Positions 23,698-35,186 of a DNA stretch of 64,000 nucleotides are shown here, in pieces. The notes beneath the pieces were generated by a model, which was given only the letters and a program-made list of their open reading frames with translations, searched no databases and was not told the DNA's origin. The translations under genes and the position numbers were made by a program. The stretch spans positions 1,147,846-1,211,845 of the forward strand of contig UESW01004251.1 of NCBI GenBank assembly GCA_900491605.1, in the 5' to 3' direction. Within the stretch, counting starts at the first letter, position 1. Every line of letters begins with the position of its first letter. The DNA comes from Calamus simplicifolius (taxonomy: Eukaryota; Streptophyta; Magnoliopsida; Arecales; Arecaceae).

Positions 23698-24411
23698 TAA
23701 GATCCTTTTTCTGAAAATCTATAATCTACAGGTTCGAACTGCCATATACCCTCGTCACCGACAACAGCCGGCAATTCGACAACGCTCCTTTCAGAGGATT
23801 TTGCACCGAGCTGGGCATCCATCAGTGTTTCACCTCTATCGGTCACCCCCAGACCAACGGAGCTGTCGAGGTGACGAACCGCACTATCCTCCAAGGACTC
23901 AGGGTGCGGATGGATGACTTCAAAGGGAGATGGGTGAAGGAACTCCAACGTGCTATGGGCCTACCACATGACGCCACGGGCTCCAACCGGGAAGACTCCC
24001 TTTAGCCTTGTCTTTGGGTCTGAGGCTGTCATCCCTGTGGAGATTGGCGTCCCAAGCCCCCGAATTGAGTCTTACGATGGGAAGGACAACTCGAGCTAGC
24101 TGCGAGCCAATCTTGACCTCGTGGAGGAGGCACGTGACCGAGCGTGGCTTAGGATGGCTGCTTACCGATAGCTAACCGCCAGGTACTACAGCACTCACGT
24201 CTGCCTCAGAACGTTCTTGCCAAGGGACCTAGTCCTTAGACGGGCCGAGATCTCGAAGCTGACGGAAGGAGGCAAGCTATGGCCAAACTGGGAAGGACCC
24301 TATCGGGTCACCAAGGCCCTCCACCGTGGAGCGTATCAAATCGAAGAACTGGATGGGAAGTTGCTCCCTTGGACCTGGAATTCTAACAACCTCTATAGGT
24401 ACTACCAGTAA
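23698..24411 (+). pseudogene. Tat integrase, 3' half: second Asp, Glu and C-terminal domain
   Basis: Continues the reading broken at 2237. The second catalytic Asp is in LVTDNSRQFDN (GAC at 23760-23762). The catalytic Glu is in QTNGAVEVTNRTI (GAG at 23868-23870). The C-terminal domain at 24217-24411 has LVLRRAEIS, GKLWPNWEGPYRV and the final NLYRYYQ before the stop. A TGA at 23712-23714 and a frameshift near 23980 break it. All three catalytic acids survive even though the gene was split. Confidence 0.85.
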
Positions 24412-24518
24412 TGTACCCCTTTTTACATTGGGCTAAGTGTTTGTATTCTTTTGGACTTACCTATCCCATATTCTCGACTAATAAAAATGTGTTCGAGTAA
24501 TCCATCTTTTCAGCCAAA
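24412..24518 (+). other. Spacer between Tat pol stop and tandem array
   Basis: Short AT-richer stretch after the pol stop, ending with the first CCAAAGTCTGACTCC unit. No gene is seen. Confidence 0.6.
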
Positions 24519-24963
24519 GTCTGACTCCGGTCGGCACTGAAAGCCTGAGGCCAGCTCGGCACCAAAGCCCGACTCCGGTCGGCACTGAAAACCCGAGGCC
24601 AGCTTGACACCAAAGCCCGACTTCGGTCGGCACTGAAAGCCCAAGGCCAGCTCGGTACCAAAACTTGACTCCGATCGGCACTAAAAGCCCGAGGCCAGCT
24701 CGGCACCAAAGCCCGACTTCGGTCAGCATCGAAAGCTCGAGGCCAGCTCGGCACCGAAGCCCGACTCTGGTCGGCACTGATAGCCTGATGCCAGCTCGGC
24801 ACCAAAGCCCGACTCCGGTCGGTATTGGAAGCCCGACTCCGTTCGGCACTGAAAACCCGAGGCCAGCTCGGCACCAAAGCCCGACTCTGATCGACACTAA
24901 AAGCCCGAGGCTAGCTCAGCACCAAAGCCCGACTCCGGTCGGCACTGAAAGCCCGAGGCTAGC
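24519..24963 (+). repeat. 48-bp tandem array of the Tat element, left part
   Basis: About nine copies of a 48-bp unit built of two related 24-bp halves, CCCGACTCCGGTCGGCACTG and CCCGAGGCCAGCTCGGCACC, each followed by a few A-rich bases. The array lies between the pol stop and the antisense gene, where Tat elements such as Grande and Retand carry tandem repeats. It is interrupted by copia C at 24964. Each unit contains GTCGGC. Long open frames across it are artefacts of the 48-bp period. Confidence 0.92.
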
Positions 24964-26348
24964 TGTTGACCCAATTATTGATTTTGATGATTAACAAAAC
25001 TAATTGAGTATAACATTTGAAGTTACTAATGATTTTGGTTTAGTTTTTCAGTTTATGATATGATTTATTAATCAAAATCATAAGAAAAATCAAGTTCTAG
25101 TTCGAATCTAATGTCAAGGTAAGATTGCAGACATTAGAGTCGACACATGGAATCACAGAGTCAACTCCAAAAATCGGCACGGACTTAGAGTCGACACCTG
25201 GACTGTTAGAGCCGACTCCAACAGAAAAGACAGAACGATGGTTTTTTCGATCATGATTTAGAGTTGACTCCTAGACTGTTAGAGTCGACTCCAGAAGATT
25301 TTCGTGTCGACCCCAGAAAAGTCAAAGACGACTCTAGATCGAGCGGATTAGGGATTTTCGATTTAGAGCTGACTCCAGAAAAGTTAGAGTCGACTCTAGT
25401 TTGTCAGAAACGACTCCAGAACTGTCAGAACGTCTCTAAACTCTATCTTTATCTTTTAATCCCAACGGCTATTACCCTTTTTGGTTCTAATCCTTTTTAC
25501 ACTTGTTTCTAACGGATAGTTTTCAGCTATTTATGGATTAAGAAGAGTCTATAAGAAGAGGTTTTATTGTATCCAAAAAGAAGGAGGACAAGCAAGAAAA
25601 CAAGAGAGAAAAATTAGAAAAACAAGAGTGAAATCCATCAGAAATCAAAAGAGAAAAAAGGAAAGATTATACTGATCTCCCAAAAGAAAAGAGAGAGATT
25701 TCTAGCATCCCTTGTTCTATTTTGAAGAAATCCCAAAAGAAGAAGCAAGCCCTAGCTTTCTAATCTTCGGAGCTTCAAGAGCATTCTAAAGGAAGATTTA
25801 CTCAAGAGAAGAGAAGAAGCAAGCCACCAAGATCTGCAAATCAGGCTTTGATTCATATCTCTTTATTGTTGTTCTATTATTGTATATTTGCTCATTGGAG
25901 GAGCTTTTAAACTTGTAAAAACGTTATTATTTGCTGGGTCAATCAGAGGATTGATTCCGTTGAGGCTGTTAGCCTTGTGCAAGCTGTTGCTTGTGTTGTA
26001 AGGTTGTGTGCTGGTGAGCCTTGAAAACCAGCTGGGTTCATTGTGCACCCAGGAAAACAACAAGTTTGAGTTGTGAGCTTGTAAAACAACTCTACTGTAA
26101 TTAGTTTGATTATAGTGTAGACCCAAGAGGTACTTGGGAGTGGATGTAGGTGTAGGTACACCGAACCACTATAAAATTCTTATGTTTGCAGTGATTGTTT
26201 CTTTGTCTCTTACTCTCTATCTTTGCATACTGTGTTTTAATTTGTATACATCTAAGTTTTTACTTCCGCTGAGGGATCATTTTTAAAAGGAGTTTAATTT
26301 TTAAAAAACCTAATTCACCCCCCTCTTGGGTTGCTATCTGGACCAACA
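24964..26348 (+). repeat. 5' LTR of copia C
   Basis: 1385 bp. Starts TGTTGACCCAATTATTG and ends CTATCTGGACCAACA. U3 motif array is at 25133-25440. TATA-like CTATAAGAAG is near 25549-25558. The end carries the signature CAATTCACCCCCCTCTTGGG-type stretch (here with TAATTC) that A and B show in complement. Confidence 0.94.
25133..25440. promoter_or_regulatory. U3 motif array of C: GAGTCGACTCC / GAGCCGACTCC
   Basis: About 12 degenerate copies of GAGTCGACACC, GAGTCGACTCC and GAGCCGACTCC, a few with the DRE core GCCGAC and most with the GTCGAC variant. The array lies upstream of the TATA-like box. The second copy is at 33960-34275. Confidence 0.68.
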
Positions 26349-26350
26349 AT

Positions 26351-26362
26351 TGGTATCGGAGC
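26351..26362 (+). other. Primer-binding site of copia C
   Basis: TGGTATCGGAGC two bases after the 5' LTR, matching the initiator Met-tRNA complement with one change (A to G). Confidence 0.9.
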
Positions 26363-26408
26363 TAGTGCTCATTTGATTTGATCTAACGATCAAGAGTCAA
26401 AGATCCAC

Positions 26409-27989
26409 ATGGCAACTCAAGCTGGTTCATCTTTTTCCGAAGGCCAATCTACAAATAGACCACCCTTGTTTAATGGTTTAAACTATGGTTATTGGAAGGC
26501 TAGAATGAAAATTTTCATTCAAGCACTTGACTATGATCTATGGAGCATTATAGTCAATGGACCACATACACCCACTGCTAGAATTAATGGCATGGAGATT
26601 CCTAAACCGGAAATGGAATGGGATGAACATGATAAAAAATTGGCACAACTTAATGCCAAGGCTATGAATGTTTTGTACTGCTCATTAGATGCAAATGAAT
26701 TCAATCGTATATCTATTTGCATTTCTGCTAAGGAAATCTGGGATAGACTTGAGGTTACCCATGAGGGAACAAATCAAGTCAAGGAATCCAAGATTAACAT
26801 GCTAGTTCATAAGTATGAATTGTTTAAAATGGATGCATGTTAATCTATTTCTGATATGTTTACAAGATTTACTGATATAGTTAATGGTTTAAAAAGTCTT
26901 GGTAAATCTTATGATAATTCTGATCTTGTGAGAAATGTTTTACGTTCCTTGCCTAGGACTTGGGAAGCTAAAGTGACTGCAATACAAAAGGCAAAGGATC
27001 TAAGTACCCTACCCCTGGAAGAATTATTGGGATCCTTGATGACTCATGAGCTTGAAGTTAAGCAATATGTTGATGATGATGAGTCAAAGAAGAAGAGAAC
27101 TATGGCTCTTAAGATTTCTGAATATATGGAAGAGCCTCATGAATCTGAAGATGAAAGTGATGATGAGGATATGGCACTCATTACAAGGAAGTTTAAAAGA
27201 TTCATGAAGAAAAAGAAGTTTGAAAAGAAAAAGCCCGTTGCTAGAAAAGATGAGGACAAGGGCAATGAAAAAGAAGTTATCTGTTTTGAATGCAAGAAGT
27301 TGGGACACTTTAAATCTAAATGCCCACAACTAAAGAAATGCACCCAGAGATTAAAAAAGAAGGTAATGATGGCCATATGGAGTGATTCGGAAAGCTCAAG
27401 TTCCGAAGAGGAAGAGAAGAGTAAATTGGCCAATCTATGCTTCATGGCGGACAATGATGAGGTAAGTCCAAGTTTTCTTGATGATTTTACTTTCAATGAG
27501 TTGCATAGTATTTTTTATGAATTGATGGATGATTTTGCAAAATTAAGTTCAAAGAACAAAGATCTAAAAAATCAAATGCAAAATCTATCTTTAGAAAATG
27601 AAAAGCATGTTGTAGAAAAAGAACTTTTGATAAAAGAAAATGAAAGCTTGAAAAATGAAGTTGATAGACTTAAACCTATAGTTGATAAATTTACTTTGAG
27701 CTCTATCAAACTTAATATGATTTTGGACAATCAAAAAGCTGTTTTTGATAAAGCTGGATTAGGATATAATCCACTTAAAAAGCAAAAATCCTTAAAAAAT
27801 ATTTTTGTATATGCTGAAAAATCATCAAATATTACTTGTTTTAAATGTGGAAACAAAGGACATAAATCTTATATGTGTAAAACTTCACATGATAAAAGAA
27901 AAATGATTTGGGTTTCCAAAGGAATAATATTTATTGCATCTAACCATGAAGGACCCAAAAAGGCTTGGGTACGTAAAGTTAAGATATAA
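26409..27989 (+). pseudogene. Gag of copia C (one internal stop)
   Basis: The ATG at 26409 (MATQAGSSFSEGQST) is 46 bp after the primer site. One in-frame TAA at 26841-26843 interrupts the frame, which otherwise stays open to 27987. It has a capsid-like region, a Lys/Glu-rich segment, the zinc knuckle CFECKKLGHFKSKC near 27285, a coiled coil at about 27510-27710 and a second knuckle CFKCGNKGHKSYMC near 27840. This is the best preserved gag of the three related elements and the best reference for their layout. Confidence 0.92.
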
Positions 27990-27994
27990 ATATT

Positions 27995-30900
27995 TTGCAG
28001 GAGTGTCTTGCAGCCATCAGACTGAAAAGAAAGTGGTACCTTGATAGTAGTTGCTCAAGACACATGACGGGTGACAAAGATCAATTCATCACCCTTGAAT
28101 CGAAAAGAGGTGGAGTAGTTACTTTTGGTGATAATGGTCAAGGCCATATCATGGGTATTGGTAAGATTCAAATTACTCCATCTACTCATATTGATAATGT
28201 TTTATATGTTGATGGACTTAAGCATAACTTGATAAGTATTAGCCAACTGTGTGATAAAGGTTTCAAAGTTTCCTTTGAAGCTTCTATTTGCACTGTTACT
28301 AATCCCATTGATAACAACATTATTCTTATTGGTAAATGTTATGGCAATGTGTACTTAATTGATTTGAGTAATTTATCTCCAAGTAATCATTGCTTAGTTG
28401 CTAATAATGCTAAGATGAATGAGATTGGTTGGCTATGGCACCATAGATTAGGTCATGCAAGCACACACCTAATTTCTAAACTATTGAAAATGGATCTAGT
28501 AAAAGGTATTCCTAGCTTAAATTTTGAAAATAATCGAATCTGTAATGCATGTCAATTTGGAAAACAAACAAGAACTTCTTTCAAATCTAAGAATGTTGTT
28601 TCAACTACTAGGCCACTAGAGCTACTACACATGGACCTTTTTGGACCTACTAGAACCACAAGTCTAGGAGGAAAGAAATATGGTCTTGTGATAGTAGATG
28701 ATTACTCTAGATTCACTTGGGTAATGTTTTTGGCTCACAAAGATGAGACTTTCTCAATATTCTGAAATTCGTTAAGAAAGTCACAAATGAGAAAAACACT
28801 ACCACAGTGTCTATTAGAAGTGATCATGGAACTGAATTTGAAAATCACTTATTTGAAAAATTCTGTTTTGAAAAAGGCATACATCATAATTTTTCAGCAC
28901 CTAGGACACCACAACAAAATGAAGTTGTAGAAAGAAAGAATAGAACTTTAGAAGACATGGCCCGTACCATGCTATTGAAAGCCAACTTCCAAAATATTTT
29001 TGGGCGGAAGCTATAAACACAGCATGTTACATCCTAAATAGAGCCCTGATTAGACCTATCCTTAAGAAGACTCCCTATGAACTATGGCATAATAGGAAAC
29101 CAAATTTAGGTTATTTTCATGCATTTGGTTGTAAATGCTTTATTCATAACAATGGTAAGGACAATCTTGGGAAGTTTGATGCAAAGTCTGATGAAGGCAT
29201 TTTCCTAGGATATTCTACATCTAGCAAGGCATATAGAGTATTTAATAAGAGAAGCTTAGTTGTAGAAGAATCCATTCATATAGTGTTTGATGAGTCTTTA
29301 GCATCAAGTTCGGGTAAAATTGATGATGAGGAAGATACATCTTTGATTGTAAGAGGTATTGAAAAGTTAAATGTATCTTCAGATCAAGAACCTGAAGCTA
29401 AGTATGATGACTCACCTAAGGATAATGGTATTGATACTGCTCATAATGATAAAGATCTACCTAGAGATTGGAGATATGCTTATGGTCATCCTAAGGACCT
29501 AATCATAGGTGATCCATCTCAAGGTGTAAGGGCTAGATCATCAATGAGAAATATCAATAATCATCTTGCATTTGTATCTCATATAGAACCCAAAACTATA
29601 GAGGAAGCTAAGAAAGATAGTTATTGGATGTTAGCAATGCAGGAAGAGTTAAACCAATTTACTAGAAACCAAGTTTGAACCCTAGTAGATAGACCTAGAG
29701 ATCACCCTATAATAGGATCTAAATGGGTTTTTAGAAATAAATTGGATAAAAATGGCTTGGTGATTAGAAATAAGGCTAGATTAGTTGCAAAGGGATATAA
29801 TCAGGAAGAAGGTATAGATTTTAATGAAACCTTTGCACCTGTTGCTAGATTAGAAGCCATTAGACTACTGCTTGCATTTGCATGTCATATGAATTTTAAC
29901 TTATTTCAAATGGATGTTAAAAGTGCATTTTTAAATGATTTTATAAATGAGGAAGTTTATGTTGAACAACCTCCTGGTTTTGAAGATCATGAATTTTCAA
30001 ACCACGTCTTCAAACTATACAAAGCACTTTATGGTTTAAAGCAAGCACCTAGAGCTTGGTATGATAGATTAAGTAAATTCTTAATTGAAAATAATTTTCT
30101 AAAGAAAATGTTGATAAAACTTTATTTTTAAAAAGAAAAGAAAATAATTTTTTAATTGTTCAAATTGATGTTGATGACATTGTATTTGGTGCTACTAACA
30201 ATCTCCTTTGTCAAGAATTTGCTAAGTTAATGCAGGGAGAATTCGAGATGAGCATGATGGGAGAACTCAATTTCTTCCTTGGACTTCAAATCAAACAAGA
30301 GAAAGCGGGGATTTTCATCAACCAAACAAAGTACACAAGAAAATAATCAAGAAGTTTGGTATGAATCTGCTAAACCCCTTGGTACGCCAATGAGTCCCTC
30401 ATGCAAGCTGGACAAGGATGAAGAAGGTAAGAAGTAGATCAGAAGCATTACCGAGGTATGATCGGATCACTTCTTTACTTAACTGCAAGTAGGCCAGATA
30501 TTATGTTTTTGTTTGCCTATGTGCAAGATATCAATCTAATCCTAAAAATCACATTTAATTGTTGTTAAAAGAATCTTTAGATACTTAAATGGAACTAAAA
30601 ATGTAGGATTATGGTATTCTAGAGACTCAACTTTGAAGTTAATTGCTTATTCTGATTCTGATTATGCTGGTTGTAAATTAGATAGGAAGAGTACAAGTGG
30701 TGCATGCCAACTTCTAGGAAGTAACTTAATCTCTTGGTTTAGCAAGAAGCAAAATTCGGTTGCATTATCCACTGCTGAGGCAGAGTATGTTGCAGCTGGA
30801 AGTTGATGTGCTCAAATCCTTTGGATTAAGCGACAACTCAAAGATTATGTATCACACTTGATAAAATTCCTATTAGATGTGATAACACTAGTGCCATCAA

Positions 30901-31101
30901 TCTAACTAAGAATCAATTCAACATTCAAGAACTAAACACATAGAAATTAGACATCACTTTATTAGAGAACATGTTTCTAACAATGATGTTTGTCTTGAAT
31001 ATGTGAATACTAACTATCAATTAGCTGATATTTTTACCAAACCATTAAGTGAAGAAAGATTTTGTTATCTTAGAGGAGAATTAGGAGTTTGTGATCTTTA
31101 G
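27995..31101 (+). pseudogene. Pol of copia C (broken)
   Basis: Pol lies in the -1 frame relative to gag. The protease motif reads WYLDSSCSRHMTG, so the usual DSG is DSS. Pre-integrase and integrase (28400-29010) keep LLHMDLFGP, SIRSDHGTEFEN and the Glu in EVVERKNRTLEDM. RT (29690-30340) has [10 protein letters not shown], but the catalytic box is DVDD (30167-30178) in place of YVDD. RNase H keeps STAEAEYVAA and then a TGA at 30804-30806. Frameshifts lie near 28763, 28975, 30105 and 30345. The final stop is at 31099-31101. Confidence 0.92.
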
Positions 31102-31297
31102 AATGACTTTTTAAACTCTTAAGGACAACAACTATCTAGACTTCGTCAATTTCTTGAAAATCCTCTATGTTCAATAAGAAATTTATCTAGAAATTTGATT
31201 CATTGTTTCCCCAATTGATTAAGGAACACTTATCTAGAGTTTGATGATTAATTTGATCAGTTTCAGATCCTTGAAATTCAATTTTTTACTGAAACTA

Positions 31298-31530
31298 TTG
31301 TGGAGTCGACACCTTCAGTTTGTGGAGTCGACACCTACAGTTTGTAGAGTCGACACTTTCTATTTGATGTTCTGTCTGGGCAATTAGAGCCGACACCTGC
31401 TTCTGCAGAGCCGACTCTAATTCGGGCACTGACAGATTTTCTGGTTCGGAGCCGACACCTCGCTTTGCGGGAGTCGACTCTAAGTGAACCTAGGTCAAAA
31501 ATATATAGGCGGAGTCGACACCTATTCGGA
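31298..31530 (+). promoter_or_regulatory. Motif array and TATA box upstream of the env-like gene of C
   Basis: Eight to nine copies of GAGTCGACACC or GAGCCGACACC, the motif type of this element's own U3. AAAATATATAGG at 31497-31508 is a good TATA box about 118 bp before the ATG at 31626. Position and content match the equivalent sites of A and B. Use as an internal promoter is inference. Confidence 0.55.
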
Positions 31531-31625
31531 TTCTATCGTCTCAATCCTCTCTAGAGCCGTTCCAAACCTATTCCAACCCCTCTAAACCCTTCAAATCCCT
31601 TGATTACTCATTCCAATCAAATCCT

Positions 31626-33032
31626 ATGGCTCCTAAAAGGCGTTCTATCATTGGAGGTTCGGCCGTTCCCATGAGGCGTCACACGATTCGGAGGCAAGCG
31701 CCATCTTCATCATCTTCTGCCACTCGTGAGGCTTCTCCACCATCTCCATCTTCTCCTCACATCGACCAATTAGCGGGTAAGGCTATCATAACCGGAAGGA
31801 AGGTTGATTTCGATTTCTTTGCTTCGGAGGGTTTCTCTATTGGGCGTCAATTGAAAGAAATGGGATGGGAGAAAGCTTGTTCCTTGGATGTTCCTACCTA
31901 CCTGGCTCTTGTAAGAGAATTCTACAATGATTTGAGTAGAGGAGAGGGAGGTTTAGTAAGTTATGTGAGAGGAACAAGAGTTGTGATCACCGCTGAGATA
32001 CTTGAAATTTGTTAGAGATGCCCACTATTGGGATAAATGAGTATCAGCATGATGATCGTGGTGGTGCCCTATCTAGGATGTTGGGGAGAGATGTATCTGA
32101 GTTTGAGGAAATTTTGGCAAATCAACTATATTGGAACTCATGCTTCTTCACAACATCTGCGGAGGATATTATTTCCAAAGATAGGCAGATTTGAGTATGT
32201 CTCAGAGCGAGACATCTTGCTGATGGATTGTATCATTACCGGGTAGCCAGTAAACTTAGCTGGGGTGATGATAGGCTATATGCAGAGGCAGCTACCAAGA
32301 AAATATCTACATTGCCATATGGTATGATTCTGACTTTGGTATTCAGAAGCCAAGTGTGTTAATCATGGACAATGAGCCACTGAGGAAATTAAGGCATACA
32401 ACTACTACATTGTCTCTACCATTCACCGTATGGGCTTCAGAAAGGTAAATGGTAATTGGATAAAAGAAGGACGAGAGGCTAGAGCAGAGGAGGCAAGAGC
32501 AGAGGAGGCCAGAGTAGAGGACATCCCTGGACCATTAGTTGCGGGACCATCAGTCCCTGACCCATCTATTGCGGGACCATCTACTGTTGGACCTTCTGAG
32601 GCTGGACCGAGCACATATTCTTCACCTCCACCTCAGACAACATTTGTATCTGAGATTTTCTGATGAGCAGATTGGCCAGCTCAGAGCATTATTAGCTGAG
32701 TATGACAGTCAGAGGAGCAATGATATTTGTCAGTTGAGAGATGACTTCAGACAATTTAAGGAGGAGATCCATTCTAAACTTGACTTGATTGCATCTACTT
32801 TGGATCGATCTATGGATACTTGTCATCTAAGCTTCATAAGATCTTTGAAAGGTTGGAAGGGATCGCAGATGGATCAAGAGCTTATCTTGACGCTACTGGT
32901 CAGTTAAGAAGAGACATAGATTTTGCTGCGACTATGATTGAAGATTGTCTTGAAGGCTTTAAGAAATCACAGAAGGATGAGATTATGGAACTGATAGGTC
33001 ATCTGAAGAAAATTGTCTACAAGCATGTTTGA
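31626..33032 (+). pseudogene. Env-like (third) gene of copia C, several frameshifts
   Basis: Starts MAPKRRSIIGGSAV, followed by a Ser/Pro-rich basic region and the shared core GRKVDFDFFASEGFSIGRQL. The frame then breaks near 32015 but is readable on as GGALSRMLGRDVSEFEEI, GRFEYVSERDILLMD and MGFRKVNGNWIKEG. A Pro/Gly/Ser tract with a repeated AGPS pattern (32520-32610) and a C-terminal coiled coil (32660-33030) follow. At least three frameshifts and one stop are visible. The protein has no visible signal peptide or membrane span. Confidence 0.75.
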
Positions 33033-33802
33033 TTGACCTTCCATTTCCTACAGTGATACCCTATCTAAGCCTATCCTACCCTAACCTTTTAGAAACCTAA
33101 GATTAGCTTTTCATATTTTGAATCTTAGGATTTCTAGTTTACTATACTTTGTCAGCTTGTATCTAGGATTTTCTGATTGATATAGTACTTTACTGAATGT
33201 ATTTTGATAGACACATGTAATGCATCTTGAAATGAAATACAATTGTCTTTTTATTGAAAATTTGTCTATGACGAGCAATTACAATGGAACAAGTTTACTA
33301 TCTCTATGATTGAATGAACCAACAACCTCGCTCTGATAAACTATATTATTTTTAAATTTTTAAATTCACCTTATTGCTGATTACAAAAAAGGGAGAGAGA
33401 AAATTGTATATGCATAAAGGAGAGAAATGAAAGAATATAATAGAGAACTTTAACTTTATATCTCAAAAGGGGAGAGATAACTTTAACTTTATAAATTCTA
33501 ATCAATTGGTATCAAGTATGATCAATCGATTTCAGTTTATTTACATGTACCTTGTATAGGGGGAGTTATTTAATGCAGGGGGAGCTTAACGATTTTCTAT
33601 GTTAAATGATTTTCTATGTCAAATCATCTTGATTGCTGTTTATAATAGAACTCAGGTATGTTTTTTAAAGTTCATTTTGAAACTTGACATCAAATTCTAT
33701 GTTAGGAAGTTTTAAAGCTTTAACAATGTCTATAACACTTATTTCAAATGAATTTTTAATGCATATACTCAAAGTTTTTGTCATCATCAAAAAGGGGGAG
33801 AT
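33033..33802 (+). other. 3' spacer and polypurine tract of copia C
   Basis: AT-rich spacer without a gene. It contains GGGGGAG tracts near 33558-33563 and 33578-33586, and the polypurine tract AAAAAGGGGGAGAT at 33789-33802 directly before the 3' LTR. Confidence 0.8.
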
Positions 33803-35186
33803 TGTTGACCCAATTATTGATTTTGATGATTAACAAAACTAATTGAGTATAACATTTGAAGTTACTAATGATTTTGGTTTAGTTTTTTAGTTTATGATAT
33901 GATTTATTAATCAAAATCACAAGAAAAATCAAGTTCTAGTTCGAATCTAATGTCAAGGTAAGATTGTAGACATTAGAGTCGACACATGGAATCGCAGAGT
34001 CGACTCCAAAATCGGCACAGACTTAGAGTCGACACCTGGACTGTTAGAGCCGACTCCAACAGAAAAGACAGAACGATGGTTTTTTCGGTCATGATTTAGA
34101 GTCGACTCCTGGACTGTTAGAGTCGACTCCAGAAGATTTTTGTGTCGACCCCAGAAAAGTCAGAGACGACTCCAGATCGAGCGGATTAGGGATTTTCGAT
34201 TTAGAGCTAACTCCGAAAAAGTTAGAGTCGACTCCAGTTTGTCAGAAATGACTCCAGAACTATTAGAACGTCTCTAAACTCTATATTTATCTTTTTAATC
34301 CCAATGGCTATTACCCTTTTTGGTTCTAATCCTTCTTACACTTATTCTAACGGATAGTTTTCAGCTATTTATGGATTAAGAAGAATCTATAAGAAGAGGT
34401 TTTATTGTATCCGAAAAAGAATGAGGACAAGCAAGAAAACAAGAGAGAAAAATCAGAAAAACAAGAGTGAAATCCATCAGAAAATCAAAAAGAAAAGAGG
34501 AAAGATTCGAAAGGATAGATTATACTGATCTCCCAAAAGAAAAGAGAGAGATTTCTAGCATCCCTTGTTCTATTTTGAAGAAATCCCAAAAGAAGAAGCA
34601 AGCCCTAGCTTTCTAATCTTCGGAGCTTCAAGAGCATTCTAAAGGAAGATTCACTCAAGAAAAGAGAAGAAGCAAGCCACCAAGATCTGCAAATCAGGCT
34701 TTGATTCCTATCTCTTTATTGTTGTTCTATTATTGTATATTTGCTCATTGGAGGAGCTTTTAAATTTGTAAAAATATTATTGTTTGCTGGGTCAATCAGA
34801 GGATTGATTCTGTTGAGGCTGTTAGCCTTGTGCAAGGTGTTGCTTGTGTTGTAAGGTTGTGTGCTGGTGAGCCTTGAAAACCAGCTGGGTTCGTTGTGCA
34901 CACGGAAAAATAACAAGTTTGAGTTGTGAGCTTGTAAAACAACTCTGCTGTAATCAGTTTGATTATAGTGTGGACCCAAGAGGTACTTGGGAGTGGATGT
35001 AGGTGTATGTACACCGAACCACTATAAAATTCTTGTATTTGCAGTGATTGTTTCCTTGTCTCTTAATCTCTATCTTTGCATACTCTGTTTTAATTCGTAT
35101 ACATATAAGTTTTTACTTCCGCTGAGGGATCATTTTTAAAAGGAGTTTAATTTTTGAAAAACCCAATTCACCCAATTCACCCAACA
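33803..35186 (+). repeat. 3' LTR of copia C, damaged at its end
   Basis: Matches 24964-26348 with scattered changes. The motif array is at 33960-34275 and the TATA-like box near 34386-34395. At its right end the conserved CTCTTGGGTTGCTATCTGG stretch is missing and CCCAATTCA is repeated instead, before the closing CCAACA. Confidence 0.92.

Larger units (their letters stand above)
24964..35186 (+). mobile_element. Ty1/copia element C, SIRE/Maximus type, inserted in the Tat tandem array
   Basis: LTRs are at 24964-26348 and 33803-35186. The left flank CTAGC (24959-24963) and the right flank CTAGA (35187-35191) look like a target duplication with one change. Both flanks are 48-bp repeat sequence. 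The element is plus-strand and about 10.2 kb, with primer site, gag, pol, motif array, env-like gene and polypurine tract in the same order as A and B. It is closer to B in its U3 motif and coding sequence. The right LTR lacks part of the conserved end. Confidence 0.92.
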
